DNA of 64,000 nt, taken from Psococerastis gibbosa. Taxonomy: Eukaryota; Arthropoda; Insecta; Psocodea; Psocidae. Location of the stretch: contig OZ020491.1 in the NCBI GenBank assembly GCA_963971405.1, forward strand, positions 14,316,855 to 14,380,854. The letters run 5' to 3'. Each line of letters begins with the position of its first letter. Position 1 is the first letter of the stretch. The notes beneath the pieces are model-generated. The model searched no databases, had not been told where the DNA came from, and worked only from the letters and a program-made list of their open reading frames with translations. The position numbers and the translations under genes were made by a program. Positions 29,980-41,409 of the stretch are shown here, one piece after another.

Positions 29980-32690
29980 ACATTAAGTAAAATAATGGAG
30001 CTAAGTAGAATTTGCCTTTAGTCCGACATACGCCAGTTGCAATGTGCACAACGAAAAGCAAGCCTCAGCATGCCCATTGTCTTTAGAGACCATTGTTATC
30101 GATTTGCCACTTCTTCATGCTCTCTTAGGTATTCAAATGGATATGGCTCCCGTTAGCAAAGCTAAACGACAGCCACCCGGTATGAGATACCGTATGTTGT
30201 AGTTACGAAGGTTCCCCAGGGCCGGAGCCTGGGGGCTCGGACATGTGCGAGTCTGCGAGTGGACAATATAATCGCAAACAATACGAATTACGTCCAAAGT
30301 CCAATACGGTTAGCCGACGCCCGACAGGGCTGCATAAACAAAAATTAATAATTAAAAAAATCAAAGTAATAATTTATCTACTATCCGTTTTTATTTATTT
30401 TATTTTTTATTATATGACCGTCGCTTACACAGTTTCATCACAGCTTTGCAAGGCGTGAAAACATGTAAGGCTGGTGTTCGGGCCTTCCGAAAATGCAGCC
30501 AAATGGCAGATGGTGGCGGCCACGTACCATATATATAATTGTAGAGGAACATTTATTCTATTTTATAAGGTCTCATTGATGGTTCGGATAAACGGATAGT
30601 CCAAATCGAACAGGAACACGTCCAAACTCAAATAAATCTGACGCCTACACCATGGCGTCGCGCCGACCCTTAACACACTATAATTGCAAATTATATTATT
30701 CACAAAAAAAATCCAAAAGATATAACTCTCCAAACAATAATGAAGCAATTAAAAAACCCCTAAAGCTAACACTAATTGAAAAAATATGGCGGATTAAGGA
30801 ACAATATAAACGAGCAACCGCTATAATTTTAATAGCTAAACTTTATGAGGCTCTGGTCGGTGTAGTAAATAAACCAACCTAATTAACCTTACCCTATTGA
30901 CACTTCCTACGCACTTCTTCGCACAAGGACAAATACCTTCTACTAGAAGAACCTTGTACCTCGCAAGGCTCGGTCATGTTGGGAGGTAAGGAGTGCCCCT
31001 TTAGGAGTTCAAGAGGTCTCGCCCATGACCGAATACTATTATTTATTACCCAAATTACCGAAACATTGACGATATTCGAAATTTATCGTGGAGGAGGATG
31101 TAAACAAGGACCCCCTATTGGAATTTCGTCAAGTTTAAATGGATTTAATAATAATTGCAGGCGCTTAATTCATGTTGCATGTCGTATCTGCCAAGTAATC
31201 TATGAGAGTAAATCGTCTGCTCACGGTTTTAATTTATGGCTTTTCAAAGGGGTTATCATGGCAGAGTAGGCAGTGCTTCTTTTAGTAGTAGTAATAGTAG
31301 TGGTAAATTATGTTTGTAGTAGCTCGGCGTGGCATGTTATAGGCCCAGTTTGTTTACAAAGGCGATGTCCAACTTGGCAACGTTGTTTCGTTTTGACGTT
31401 CTTGTAATTTCTTTGTGACTTTTTTTTGTAATATGAAAATTTGAGGATTTGCAGAAGACTACATGGCCTCCTCCTTTCAAGAGCTCTGTTGAGCTATGTT
31501 TTATGCTAGCTTTTTCACCAAATAAAATTAATTAAAACTAAACAGATGTTTTTAGAAACGGTGACAACCCAACTAACAGGCTAACAGCTAGTATTATCAA
31601 GAGAAGTAAGATAGTGTATGGAAAATTTACAGACACCTGTTTCCGAAGAAGAACCGATGCTTTGGGATAGGATAAGGCATATAGGGCAGGAGTCGTCCCA
31701 TATTCACGCATAGAACCATTGCATAGCTTAAGTATGCAGGCCTATATTCTAAAGTGAGACACGCGAGCAATTTACCAAGCGTATGTAAATCTATTGTAGT
31801 TGGAATCCAAAAGATAACTGGTTTCTATGGTTTTGTAACATAACAAGGTAGATAATAAAACAGCTGTGTAGTTGGAGAACCAAAACAGTTTAAGGCCCAC
31901 TTCACAAGGACGATTCGCCAATTGGCGGGTGCTGCCTAGCTTCAAATCTTTGATTTGTCCCAATCCTAATGTACTACATTTCAGAACGCACGCACGCACG
32001 TCTGCGTCGAGCAAGCCCGAAAAAGGATGCCCTTCGATTCTGACATGCGTCAATGCGAGCGAGTAATGCAGATACGCAATTAGATGGGCCAAGCGTAGCG
32101 ATGATGAGGCAAGTGGTAGAGCGACAGTCAACACCTGGGTTCACGCCCCTCAGGCCTAAACTGCTACCAGTTAGGCCTGCCGCTTGTTACCCTACCTCCA
32201 CGGAGAGAGGACAGCATTTTCCAAAATGGGCTCGGTTCCTCATCAACGTGAGGGTCATTAGTATCAACCAAGGCAGGGCTGGCCATTAGACCGCAGACAA
32301 GTGTTTAAATATGCATCATTCTAGTCCACTAAGATGTTCGTGATCGATAAAGACAATTTCGGTAATTTGAATACATCAAAATCCCATGCAATTTCCTGCA
32401 CTTGTAATTATTTAGCCTGATTTGTAGGCTATGCATACGGGTTTGCATGAGATGCGGAATTCTCACTTGGGGGCCTTGCCAAACTTTCTCGTGCATAATA
32501 CACTTCAAGTTTCGTAAATGCAAATATAATTCCAGTACTTATCATTGGATATGGTGTTTATGCATTATTATAGCGTGTAAAGCTATTATTGATATTGCAA
32601 GTCCAACCCGACCCTTAGGGGATAACTGTCCTTCAGGAATCGGTGCATTTTCCTTGCAGTATAGGAGATTTATGACATAATAGTGTAGGT
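29980..32690. other. Long stretch without a recognised feature
   Basis: Several frames of 60-120 codons (30652-30882, 30976-31269, 31772-32134 minus) show no domain. Around 32105-32155 'aagtggtagagcga' and 'gggttcacgcccc' resemble pol III A and B boxes, perhaps a worn SINE head, without a body or copy to confirm it. Confidence 0.4.
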
Positions 32691-32699
32691 ATACAAGAA

Positions 32700-33024
32700 C
32701 ACAAAGGAGAGTGGCGTATCCGTAGAAACAATCAGCTCTACGCGATATAAGATAGTTGCCCAAATCAAGAGAGCCTGCATCAAATGGCTAGAGCAAGTGG
32801 AACAGATGCAACAAGAGCAGCCTTTCAGAAGGTGCCCCGGACGACCACGGAGGCGATGGCTGGACGAGGTGAATTTGGCAACCCTTGGCGTCGCTGACTG
32901 GCGAAGAACCGCGCAGACTGGCGCGATGTGGGACAACAGGCCGAGACCCTCACGAGCCGTAGCGCCAAGGAGTAGTAGTATAGAGGACAACAAAGAACTA
33001 TTGATTCCTAAGCTAAATATATAA
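32700..33024 (+). pseudogene. LINE ORF C-terminal fragment
   Basis: Relative of 27905-28255. After a frameshift the frame reads IVAQIKRACIKWLEQVEQM, then CPGRPRRRWLDEVNLATLGV and ADWRRTAQTGAMWDN. The conserved GHV is changed to EQV and the block before GRPR is rearranged. Non-functional. Confidence 0.8.
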
Positions 33025-33029
33025 ATTAA

Positions 33030-34250
33030 ATATCTATATAGTATATTCGTATTGTAATTAATGTTTTTTTATTAACTTCATGGTAGAGGGTAGTTCACTG
33101 AACCTTTGATTTGGGGGGGGGGGGGAATTCCACATCAATGTGGGGTAAACATCACAATCTAAAATTTAAATACAATAACAAATGGAATTAATTATGGAAT
33201 CATGTTGACAATACATTTCAAAATCTTAAAATTTCACCTTGAGTAAATAGCTTAAGCATTGTACTGTATTTGCACGCGGTTATTATCGATTGCGGTGAAC
33301 TTATTCCCAAGTCTCTTAATCTAGCAGATTGCTTTATCCAGGGTAATTTGCCCTCTTTGCATATTTCCATTAGTTATGAACTAACTAAGGCAGGTCATTC
33401 AGAAGGAGTAGGTCTCATTTATGCATTTGGCTCATTGATAGAAGTAGGTACCTGTAAACTGGAATAAGTAATCGGACACACTGTGCATTATATGCAATTA
33501 TCAAGGTTTCATTGATTTTTGCCCATTCATTGAGATACATAATTTTATGCCTTGGAGTACTCGACACAGGTTTATGCATAATTCAATGAAAATGTTATCC
33601 AATTAGTTCATTGAGTCAGTACTTAGTTTGCACCAACGACTATGATGGTTTAATACTAAAAGGTATAATGCCGTTCATAAAAATATATTTAAAAAATATA
33701 GTAAAGCTCACTGCTTAGAAACATTTGTATTTAAAGAAACAATAAAAACGTTTCAAAAATGCACCCGTAGTATTGCACCGAAGAGGTCAATCGGATATAC
33801 AATATTCATTAAATTGTTTGCATGCGATCAAATCAAATTAAATCAAGAAGCTGTATATTTTTACAAGTTTTTGTTTTACAAATATATGGGTAACTTACCG
33901 CAGGACTAGTCCGTGTGCGGTTTAGGCTTTTATACAAATAACTCAATAACTACAAATAACTGTATGGAAACCAAAGTAGAATTATGTTTGTTTTGTTGTT
34001 GTGTTAGTGTATTAGTATAATCACGTAGGCTTCCATGGCCGGAGTCAGGTGAGGAGACAAAGGGATCCGATGAACCTCTAAAAATGAAAAATACCAGTCT
34101 TACCGTTTGTTGCTTAATCGGCCTCCCTTCTCGCACATTCTACGAAGCGTCTACCATCACTTTCTGGTTTTAACACCGCAATTTTGAAAAATTGGCACAT
34201 AGGCTTTATTCAATATGTTGCAGCATTATATGGTATATAACACTGACATT
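33030..34250. other. No gene; G run next to a MITE-like end
   Basis: At 33113-33125 a G run is followed by 'aattccacatca', which recalls the foldback ends (GGCGGG.ATTCCAC). No partner end is visible. The rest is AT-rich. Confidence 0.4.
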
Positions 34251-34253
34251 AAA

Positions 34254-34385
34254 CTAACCTAGGTCGAAGAGGTAACTAATCATTATAATCGAATTTAGAG
34301 GATTTGGAAAAAACTGGACTGGCAGGATTCGCACCCACGACCTACGCCTATCCGTCGTCCACCCCCTAGGGCAGCAGGGCCAGCA
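34254..34385 (-). mobile_element. tRNA-derived SINE (family 2)
   Basis: On the minus strand 'gataggcgtaggtcgtgggtgcgaatcctgcc' (worn B box) is followed by 'agtccagttttttccaaatcctctaa' and 'cgacctaggttagtttaat'. It matches 47935-48108 over the body. The A-box side is damaged. Confidence 0.6.
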
Positions 34386-34439
34386 GACCAGTGGCCAATG
34401 CAGAGTGTCAAATGAGCTTCTGGTGTTCAGCAATATGGT

Positions 34440-34650
34440 CAAGACATGTAGAGTAGTGGTATGGACTCTGACTTTCACCCGAAAGGTTATTGGTTCGAGT
34501 CCTACACTTCCTACATTTTCTGGCCATGCTTCGGAGGGCATGTAAAGCAGGCGGTCCCGGGCCTTCCTAGTTGAGTGTAGTAGGCTTTATGGCCCTAACT
34601 CCGCTAGGTTGGCTTAGTAACAGAACAAAAAGTCAATATTTATTTATTTA
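34440..34650 (+). mobile_element. tRNA-derived SINE (family 1), best-kept copy
   Basis: 'gacatgtagagtagtggtatggactctgactttcacccgaaagg' (shown here only to name the head) carries A box, anticodon arm with TTC, and B box GGTTCGAGTCC. The body and the 'caatatttatttattta' tail are complete. It lies between two family 2 pieces. Confidence 0.88.
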
Positions 34651-34727
34651 GAAGAGCAGGGCGGACTTATGGGCCCAAATAGCGGCCCTGTAGCCCTTAA
34701 CAACAATTACTACTAACACTACTACCC

Positions 34728-34810
34728 CCTAGGGCTGTTGTCCAGTGGTTAAGATAGGCGTAAATCGTGAGTTCGAATCCCACCAAATCCAGTATTTTCA
34801 AAACTCTCTA
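34728..34810 (+). mobile_element. tRNA-derived SINE (family 2), head
   Basis: 'ttgtccagtggttaagata' (A box) and 'gagttcgaatcccacc' (B box), then 'aaatccagtattttcaaaactctctaa', which is the family 2 body start. The body breaks off after that. Confidence 0.65.
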
Positions 34811-34814
34811 ATTT

Positions 34815-36060
34815 CGGTTGGCATACTGGCAGAAATTTAAATCTAACCAATTAGAAACTAGAAACCCATAAAATTGGCTGACACGAGTCCCAGGTTTCTA
34901 TACAACAAAAATACTAACAGTGGCAAAGATGAGGTTCATATTGAACATATAGACATGGCCTATCAATAATTCCGGTCATGAATTTCTCACTGACTGATAG
35001 AGTAAAGACACTTTTGACCACTGTTCTATTTCAGAAGTGGTCCGGTGAAGTTAAGGTACCCATTAAGATGATGGGTGGAAATATTTACTAAACCATACTA
35101 AATGCCTGACCTATCCTACATGATTAAAATATACACTTATGCCCCATTAAAAATAAGGTTATAATCAGTGGAGGATAATTATTATCCGGGCTTGAGGTAT
35201 CCGGCCATCCAGTCTTGACGATGCAGTCTGCAATTAGGTATGCATTCCACTAAGTACTAAATGCAGAACGTAACCCTGACAGGGTGATAATGTGATGTTT
35301 TGCGGCATTGACACTGCGTGCACTCAATACTACCTGTCGTATGTTACCATCATGCACAGAAGTTAAATAATATAATATATTATAGCCCTATGTATGATTT
35401 TTATCTGCATAATAATAATAATCCTAGTGGAGGAAGGCCTTATAAGGGTTTATCCAGGAAGCTGCAGCAACAGTGCAACATTATAGCAAGAGAATCGAAG
35501 GTCAAATTTATTATTATTATTATATATTAGCGGGGCATGCCCATTTTACAATTTTAACATAAAATAAATTATTTTTACATGTATTTAAAATATAAAAAAC
35601 AAGAAACTTCTCAAATCATCCCGACTGTAGTTGAAGAAGTATATGTGCCGCTCCCCCGAGAATAACCAGTGCAGACTAGATAAAATGTTCGTCTACCTAG
35701 CTCCCTTGCACCGCGCTAAGCATTGGTTTCCCTATACCTTCTTAAGATATTTCAGAATTTGCATGGCAGCCGCGGCTCCTAGATAAGCTAAGCACTATTT
35801 TAATGAACCATTTATGAACCATTTCCTATTAGATTTTAATGAATTTTGTCATCTTAGAGTGCGGCAGTACATCCAGAGGTTAGCTCCTATGCACCGCCGT
35901 GGCCGGCCTGGCTCCTGTGAACCTGACAGTGTGCTTCAATTGCTAATAGCAAATTGGCTGTATTGCTGGCCACAATAGAGCAAATTCAATTTTAGCGCTG
36001 TTTTTAAAAAAATAGAAATTGTGTACATGGGTATAGTCAAATAATTGCACGCAATCAAGA
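34815..36060. other. No gene; AAT and ATT runs
   Basis: AAT and ATT microsatellites flank about 85 bases at 35409-35524. No coding signal. Confidence 0.45.
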
Positions 36061-36067
36061 CTACCAT

Positions 36068-36425
36068 CAGAATGCAGCTATTGGTCGGAAAAGTGGCCAA
36101 GAACAAAGAGATTACCCAAAATTATGATTTTTTGGTTTTCACAAACTTCGCTCCAAATTACACTATTCGAACATTTTCTTAAATTTCTGGTTCAAAATAC
36201 TGTTATTGGACGGAAAAAGATGCCAAGAGCGTATCAATTTCCAAATTGCAAGATATTTGTGGTGTTCACTAATTTCACCCCTAAATGCACAATTGGACAA
36301 ATTAAATGATTAAATATCAGAATCGATATCGCTCTTACCGGTCGGAAAAGTTGCCAAGAACGAGATACCTTTGGCTTTAATTACATTATTCGAACATTTT
36401 TTTTCAATTTCTGGTTCAAGCAGGT
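36068..36425 (-). repeat. Diverged, inverted units of the 124-bp satellite
   Basis: About three degenerate units in the orientation opposite to the main array. Each has 'tcggaaaagtggccaaga', 'ttttggttttcacaaacttc' or a close form, and 'attcgaacattt.tt', which are complements of satellite words. It lies 1.7 kb before the array. Confidence 0.75.
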
Positions 36426-36429
36426 CAGT

Positions 36430-36930
36430 GATTCAACACCAACAGTGGGTCCGTGAAAACTTCACAATTTCAGGCAATTTTTTTTCAAAAACCGTTCCGG
36501 GGGAGACCTCCGGGCCCCCCTTTAGCCTCCCGACCCGTGGGTGGGAAAATTAAGATCATGCCTCTAATTCGGAGATGCGTAAGCCCATGAGAACGGCTTT
36601 CCTCTTTTCTACTGTTTTACGAAAATACGGGGGGGGGGGGGGGGGGGGAACACCACCCCATTCGAAAACCTATCGCAAGCGGGCAAACTTTATGTATTGA
36701 TGTGCCATGAAAATTGGACCCAAAAAAAAAAAATTCTGAACTGCGGCCCTAAACATCATGGTTTCGTTCAAATTTACACCCTTATTTATTTATTTATATT
36801 TTTCAGGCTTCAAATTTCTTCCTTTACCTATGCCGATTGACATCCAAGCATGTAACATCTAACGGTTATTGTTTATGTGAGCCTAATTCTTGTCTAAATA
36901 TTTCAGAGCCATTTTTGTCAGGGAGGATTT
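36430..36930. other. No gene; long G run
   Basis: A run of 18 G lies at 36631-36648. A second G/C-rich patch is at 36500-36540. Otherwise nothing. Confidence 0.45.
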
Positions 36931-36933
36931 TGT

Positions 36934-37150
36934 CAGGACATCTAGATTAGTGGTGCGAACTCGGACTTTCAGCCGCAAGGTTGTTAGTTCGAGTCCCACA
37001 CATGATGCATTTTTTGGCCATGCCTCGGAGGGCTTGTAAAGCAGGCAGGCCCGGGCTTTCCTAGTTGAGTGTGAGAGAAGGTTTTATAGTTCTATAACTC
37101 CACTAGGTTGACATAATACTGCAATAGAATAAAAGTAATTATTTCTTTTT
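36934..37150 (+). mobile_element. tRNA-derived SINE (family 1)
   Basis: Head 'gacatctagattagtggtgcgaactcgg', B box region GTTCGAGTCCC, full body and a T-rich end. Somewhat more diverged than 34440-34650. Confidence 0.8.
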
Positions 37151-37154
37151 TATT

Positions 37155-37695
37155 TCAATTTTCGCATATTTTTATTTTATAGACCTATAGACTATGTATT
37201 TTGTAAGTGCATTTTTTTTTCAATTTAAATACCTTAATAGGCTAAGTTGATAAGCAAAAGTTTCTAGTTGGCAATATAATTGCTGAATTCAGAATCATGA
37301 AAATATTTACTTCAGCAGCAGTTAGGCATGATTCATAGGAGCTGCGTGCCCACCTACAAAGCAGGCAGCTAAATGGCTACCAACGCAGTTTTGGAACTGA
37401 TAAGGGCAGTAGGCCTACTCATCATGGTTTTAGTTCACACTTCACTATTAGGCCTATTTGTTGCAACAGTTTTGCCGGTATTTCCTTTGTCAATATTATT
37501 GAATTTAACATTGTTATGTAGGTAAATAATTAATCATAGCTGGCCCAACTCGGGCTCGCCTGTAAATTCAAAACGCTATTGCTATCAAAATGCGTTTTAA
37601 ACCCCTCACTATGTCTTTCCTATTTTTCACACAAGAAATCCCCAGGTGGCATGTAGCCATGTGTAATAAATTGTAATTGCCATGTGAAGCTGATG
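37155..37695. other. No feature recognised
   Basis: Nothing that I can support. Confidence 0.5.
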
Positions 37696-37700
37696 CGAAG

Positions 37701-38030
37701 TCAGGGCATGTAGAGTATGGTTGTGGTACAGACTCCACCCGAAAGGTTGTTGGTTCGAGTCCCAGACTTGCTACATGTTCAGGCCATGCTTCGGAGGGCA
37801 TGTAAAGCAGGTGGTCCCGAGTCTTCCTAGTTGAGTGTAAGAGAGGGCTGTATAGTCCTAACTCCGCTAGTTTGAATGAAGAACCAGTGGAAGTTCGCTT
37901 TCATTTCGACCACGGCCCATCAACCCGGATTCTACTAGTTTCTCATTCGACTCCGGCCGTGAAAGCCTTTGCTGTTACATTGTCCGCTAGGTTGGCTTAC
38001 TAATAGAACAAAAAAGTCAATAAAAAAGCT
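37701..38030 (+). mobile_element. SINE family 1 copy interrupted by an insertion
   Basis: The SINE runs from 37701 to 37870, is interrupted, and continues from 37983 with 'tccgctaggttggcttactaatagaac'. Eight bases (TCCGCTAG) are present on both sides of the insertion. Confidence 0.85.
37871..37982. mobile_element. 112-bp insertion with 8-bp target duplication
   Basis: Matches one arm of the inverted repeat at 18608-18907 and keeps its peptide (SSLSFRPRPINPDST, then SFDSGRESLC). Flanked by TCCGCTAG at 37863-37870 and 37983-37990. It lacks clear terminal inverted repeats. An 8-bp duplication suggests a hAT-like transposase in trans. Confidence 0.75.
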
Positions 38031-38164
38031 TGCGGCCCCACTCCATCATTTGAAAGTAAGATTAGATTAATAGGAATAATGATACAATGTATCGTACCAT
38101 GAATGAGTGGTTCCCGCTCGAAATGGGCATGCGTGAAGCGCAACTCGGGCATCCCCAAAGCCCA

Positions 38165-40372
38165 TTTTATGTGGGCAATTTCTCGGCCCTTGGCCATTTT
38201 TCCGACCAAACACTGCTCTCTGAAGCATATATTGAAGAAATATTTCTTATTATGTAATTAGGGGTGAAGTTAGAGAAAACCAAAAATTTTAGTTTTGGGC
38301 AATTTCTATAATCTTGGTCACTTTTCCGACCAATAAATGCTCTATTAAGCATAAATTGGAGAAATTTTTCGAATTGTGTAATTAGGGGCGAAGATAGAGA
38401 AATCCAAAAATTTTAGTTTTGGGCAATTTCTCTAATCTTGGTCACATTTCCGACTGCTCTCCGAAGAATAAATTGAAGGAATTTTTCGAATTGTGTAATT
38501 AGGGGCGAAGTTAGAGAAATCCAAAAATTTTAGTTTTGGGCAATTTCTATAATCTTGGTCACTTTTCCGACCAATAAATGCTCTATTAAGCATAAATTGG
38601 AGAAATTTTTCGAATTGTGTAATTAGGGGCGAAGATAGAGAAATCCAAAAATTTTAGTTTTGGGCAATTTCTCTAATCTTGGTCACTTTTCCGAACAAAC
38701 ACTGCTCCATGAAGCATTTATTGAAGAAAGTTTTCGACTTTTGTAATTAGAGCTGAAGTTAGAGGAAACCAAAAATTTTAGTTTTGGGCAATTTCTCGAC
38801 CCTTGGCTACTTTTCCAATCAATAACTGCTCTCTGAAGAATAAATTGAAGAAAGTTTTCGATTTGTGCAGTTACGGTCGGAGTTAGAGAAAACCAAAAAT
38901 TTTAGTTTTGGGCAATTTCTCGACCCTTGGCCACTTTTCCAACCAATAACTGCTCTCTGAAGAATAAATTGAAGAAAGTTCTCGATTTGTGTAATTAGGG
39001 TCGGAGTTAGAGAAATCCAAAAAAATTTGCTTTGGTCAATTTATCGGACCTTGGCCCCTTTTCCGACCATACACTGCTCCCTGAAGCATATATTGAAGAA
39101 AGTTTTCGAATTGTGTAATTAGGGGCGAAGTTAGAGAAATCCAAAAATTTTCGTTTAGGGCAATTTCTCGGCCCTTGGCCACTTTTCCGACCAAACACTG
39201 CTCACTGAAGCACATATTGAAGAAAGTTTTCGAATTGTATAATTAGGAGTGAAGTTAGAGAAATCCAAAAATTTTCGTTTTGGGCAATTTCTCGGCCCTT
39301 TGCCACTTTTCCGACCAAACACTGCTCCCTGAAGCATATATATATATATTTGGTTTATTCATAAATCAGGTTATGCAACTGTGTCATATCTATACATACG
39401 AGTACATACGCAATGGAACGAATCATGGTAACACTGTCAGAAATTACATTGGCACTGATAAACCTACTTTACACAGGCACCTACCATCGATTTCAGGTTT
39501 GCCGTAGTACATACTGTAACTAGGAGCGAGGTATATGGGGAACTGGAAACCAAGCATATCTATATTTTCGGCATTTTCTTTCTCTTTGGGCACTTTTCCG
39601 ACCAATAACAGCGCTCTGAAGCATAAATTGAAGACATTTTTCGAATTGTGTAATTAGGGGTGAAGTTAGAAAAATCAAAAAAATTCGTTTTGGGCAATTT
39701 CACGGCCCTTGGCCACTTTTCCGACCAAACACTGCTCTCTGAAGCATATATTGAAGAAAGTTTTCGAATTGTGTAATTAGGGGGGAAGTTAGAGAAAACC
39801 AAAAATTTTAGTTTTGGGCAATTTCTCGGACCTTGGCCACTTTTCCGACCAAACACTGCTCCCTGAAGCATATATTGAAGAAGGTTTTCGAATTGTGTAA
39901 TTAGGGGTGAAGAAAGAGAAATCAAAAAAATTTCGTTTTGGGCAATTTCTCGGCCCTTGGCTACTTTTCCGACCAAACACTGCTCCCTGAAGCATATATT
40001 GAAGAATGTTTTCGATTTGTGCAATTAGGGTCGGAGTTAGAGAAAACCAAAAATTTTAGTTTTGGGCAATTTCTCGGCCCTTGGCCATTTTTCCGACCAA
40101 ACACTGCTCTCTGAAGCATACATTGAAGAAATATTTCTTATTATGTAATTAGGGGTGAAGTTAGAGAAAACCAAAAATTTTAGTTTTGGGCAATTTCTCG
40201 GCCCTTGGCTACTTTTCCGACCAAACACTGCTCCCTGAAGCATATCCTATTGAAGAAAGTTTTTGAATTGTGCAATTAGGGGTGAAGTTAGAGAAAACCA
40301 AAAATTTTAGTTTTGGGCAATTTTTGGGCCACTTTTCCGACTAATAACAGTACCATGAAGTATTGTTGAAAA
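38165..40372. repeat. 124-bp satellite array, about 16 units
   Basis: The word 'gggcaattt' recurs at 38173, 38297, 38421, 38538, 38662, 38786, 38910, 39034 (changed), 39158, 39282, 39692, 39816, 39940, 40064, 40188 and 40315. Thirteen of the fourteen steps inside the two blocks are 124 or close, with one of 117 and one of 127. The pair at 38297-38537 is repeated almost exactly at 38538-38785, a higher-order duplication. Minus-strand open frames through the array (for instance 39560-40024) follow from the unit being poor in stops and are not genes. Confidence 0.95.
39339..39574. other. Insertion within the satellite
   Basis: About 235 bases unlike the satellite begin with a TA run and 'tttggtttattcataaatcagg', which looks like the reversed tail of a retroposon. 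No duplication is obvious, because the satellite is not in phase on the two sides. Confidence 0.55.
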
Positions 40373-40374
40373 TG

Positions 40375-41165
40375 TTTGTAATCACATCACGTTCCAATTT
40401 TTCTTATGCGTATATTTAATGAAACAATATTATAGAGTGTGTAATCAAGGGAGCTGCAATTTCTTACTTTTTGACAATTATTTGACTGTTTTAGTGCCGG
40501 TAGGCTACTATTTTTAGTTGGTGTTTAATTTTTCATTTCATGTGAGGGGCTGCAACCCAGTTGACCCAGTAAGCCTGTCATGGCTGGGGTCGTACAGTAG
40601 CTATGAGTTCCTCATTTGTCATGACAACCATGAAGAGTTTTACGTCATAGTAATTAGTAAGAGTATTAAGTGTTGATTCAGCATGTAAAATATTCAATTT
40701 AGCACATTATCGGTAGAAGTTGTTCAGTTAAATGCGACCGGGCCGTGAAGAGAATAAAAATACTTAAGAACGCCGCGCCGTGGCATGTCTAGACCCCATG
40801 ATCCACGCACTACTAGGTCTATTACGGTCCGCAACATGCCCGACATCAGCGTTTTTCCCTTCTGATAAGGGAACGGTACCCATTTCAGGGATGAGTGGAC
40901 CCTGGTGGATCCGTTGCTGCATGTTTGAAAATTAAGGGTCTTGAGGAAAAATCTATAAGTTAAATTGATTTAGTAGTAAAATACAATGAGACGGATCATA
41001 TCTGCAAATCAATTGATGTTAAAGTACAGTGCATTCACCATTTTAAAAAAAAGCGGGAACTGCTGTAAACTACAGCAAAAGGCTTTCATAATTGCAGCCA
41101 AATAATAAAAGGTGCCTGTTTCAATAACTTCAGCTCCTATGAACCAAAAAAGTGGCTGTCCATAG
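40375..41165. other. No feature recognised
   Basis: Nothing that I can support, apart from 'agctccta' words that foreshadow the next repeat. Confidence 0.45.
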
Positions 41166-41269
41166 GATCTGCGGCTCCTATGCATCACAGAGTAGCTCCT
41201 TTGCACCACAGGGCAGCTCCTATGAACTTGCGCAGCTCCTATGCATCAAAAGGTGGGGCGTGCCTAAAT

Positions 41270-41403
41270 GTCCATGGGAGCTGCAGCTCCAATGAACCAA
41301 AAGTTAGCTCCTATGCACCTGTCCATAGGAGCTGCAGCTCCTATGAACCAAAAGTTAGCTCCTATGCACCTGTCCATAGGAGCTGCAGCTCCTATGCACC
41401 TTA
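41270..41403. repeat. 51-bp tandem repeat with palindromic core
   Basis: Units start at 41270, 41321 and 41372. Each carries a palindrome centred on AGCTGCAGCT that reaches 22 bases in units 2 and 3 (41324-41345, 41375-41396). The period is 17 codons, so one plus-strand frame (41268-41498) repeats GAAAPMNQKLAPMHLSI. Partial units ('agctcctatgcaycac') lead in from 41175. Confidence 0.85.
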
Positions 41404-41409
41404 GAGGTT

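Noticed and set aside
31772..32134. A 120-codon minus-strand frame
   Set aside because: No domain and no repeat of it elsewhere; its length can arise by chance in a less AT-rich patch.
34440..34520. A functional tRNA-Glu gene
   Set aside because: The head is fused to the SINE body, and its stems carry changes shared by all copies of the SINE family.
39560..40024. A 154-codon minus-strand frame with repeated 'FSNFTPNYTIRK'
   Set aside because: It is the 124-bp satellite read through; the period is not a multiple of three, and the unit lacks stops in several frames.
38165..40372. CRISPR-like array
   Set aside because: Units are 124 bp, head to tail, without unique spacers, in animal-type DNA.
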